From: Strigamia acuminata
Taxonomy: Eukaryota > Arthropoda > Chilopoda > Geophilomorpha > Linotaeniidae
Direction: 5' to 3'
Assembly (NCBI GenBank): GCA_949358305.1
Contig: OX442314.1
Coordinates: 33,661,608 to 33,725,607 of the forward strand
Length of the DNA: 64,000 nt
Shown: piece after piece, positions 63,979 to 64,000 of the stretch
Layout of the letters: each line of letters starts with the position of its first letter
How positions within the stretch are numbered: the first letter of the stretch is position 1
Translations under genes and position numbers: made by a program
The notes under the pieces: generated by a model
Databases searched by the model: none
Told to the model about the DNA's origin: nothing
What the model saw: the letters and a program-made list of their open reading frames with translations, nothing else

Positions 63979-64000
63979 GAATGGCGCAGACGGTCGAGAA

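Larger units (their letters stand above)
54676..64000 (-). mobile_element. Gypsy2, Gypsy LTR element with a third gene (5' part outside window)
   Basis: 3' LTR (about 54676-55692), polypurine tract, spliced third gene and pol, all on the minus strand, in the same order as Gypsy1 and clearly related to it. gag and the 5' LTR lie beyond 64000. It entered ERV8 just upstream of the protease. Composition is GC-richer than Gypsy1. Confidence 0.9.

Noticed and set aside
1..64000. tRNA, rRNA or bacterial operon features
   Set aside because: None could be recognised; tRNA-like matches are limited to the short primer binding sites of the retroelements.

Overview
The window is a repeat-dominated piece of an animal, most likely arthropod, genome. 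The support for this is a run of CCTAA units (the arthropod TTAGG telomere motif read on the other strand) at 50325-50445, several BEL/Pao and Gypsy LTR retrotransposons, and many copies of an insect-errantivirus-like element. That element carries a baculovirus-F-type envelope gene with a furin site (RRKKR) followed by a GLFN... fusion peptide. No bacterial operon, rRNA, tRNA or CRISPR is visible. Host coding sequence is scarce: one convincing exon of a carbohydrate sulfotransferase (603-756, minus), one unrecognised two-exon 3' gene end (33561-33874, minus) and one doubtful exon (50579-50699, plus).

Layout. 1-3251: host DNA, a solo LTR (867-1214, TSD gaac) and two LTR remnants. 3252-18824 and 31619-54675: a stack of errantivirus-like copies, called ERV1-ERV8 here, all on the minus strand. 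Most are 3' halves (3' LTR, polypurine tract, a small membrane-protein ORF called ORFx, env, integrase end), and each new 3' LTR begins inside the preceding copy. Younger elements broke this stack. BEL-A (4498-10873, TSD ccgta, intact 1767-aa polyprotein) sits in the env of ERV1. Gypsy1 (18825-31618, TSD gaag, LTRs of 1073 bp with one difference noticed) sits in the integrase end of ERV4. BEL-B (39083-45614, TSD ctctg, plus strand) sits in the env of ERV6. For all three insertions the empty site can be read in a sister ERV copy. Two MITEs are nested further: a TA-flanked one built of GGTGTAA-type repeats (12961-13512) and a TTAA-flanked one inside BEL-B (44222-44855). The right end (54676-64000) is Gypsy2, which entered ERV8; its gag and 5' LTR lie beyond the window.

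Gypsy1 and Gypsy2 belong to one lineage with an unusual plan: gag, pol joined by a -1 frameshift (canonical A_AAA_AAC heptamer at 27576-27582 in Gypsy1), then a third gene where env would be. That gene is not an envelope protein. In both elements it reads as a short acidic first exon, a phase-0 intron with good splice sites (352 nt and 846 nt), and a long second exon. The products are 827 and 951 aa and share three conserved blocks. I do not recognise the family. Both elements also carry a row of consecutive stem-loops in the LTR, with different stems around a repeated loop sequence. The spliced third gene and the hairpin arrays are the best candidates for undescribed biology in the window.

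Limits: all family calls come from motifs read by eye; no database search or alignment was run. Boundaries of degenerate copies are approximate.
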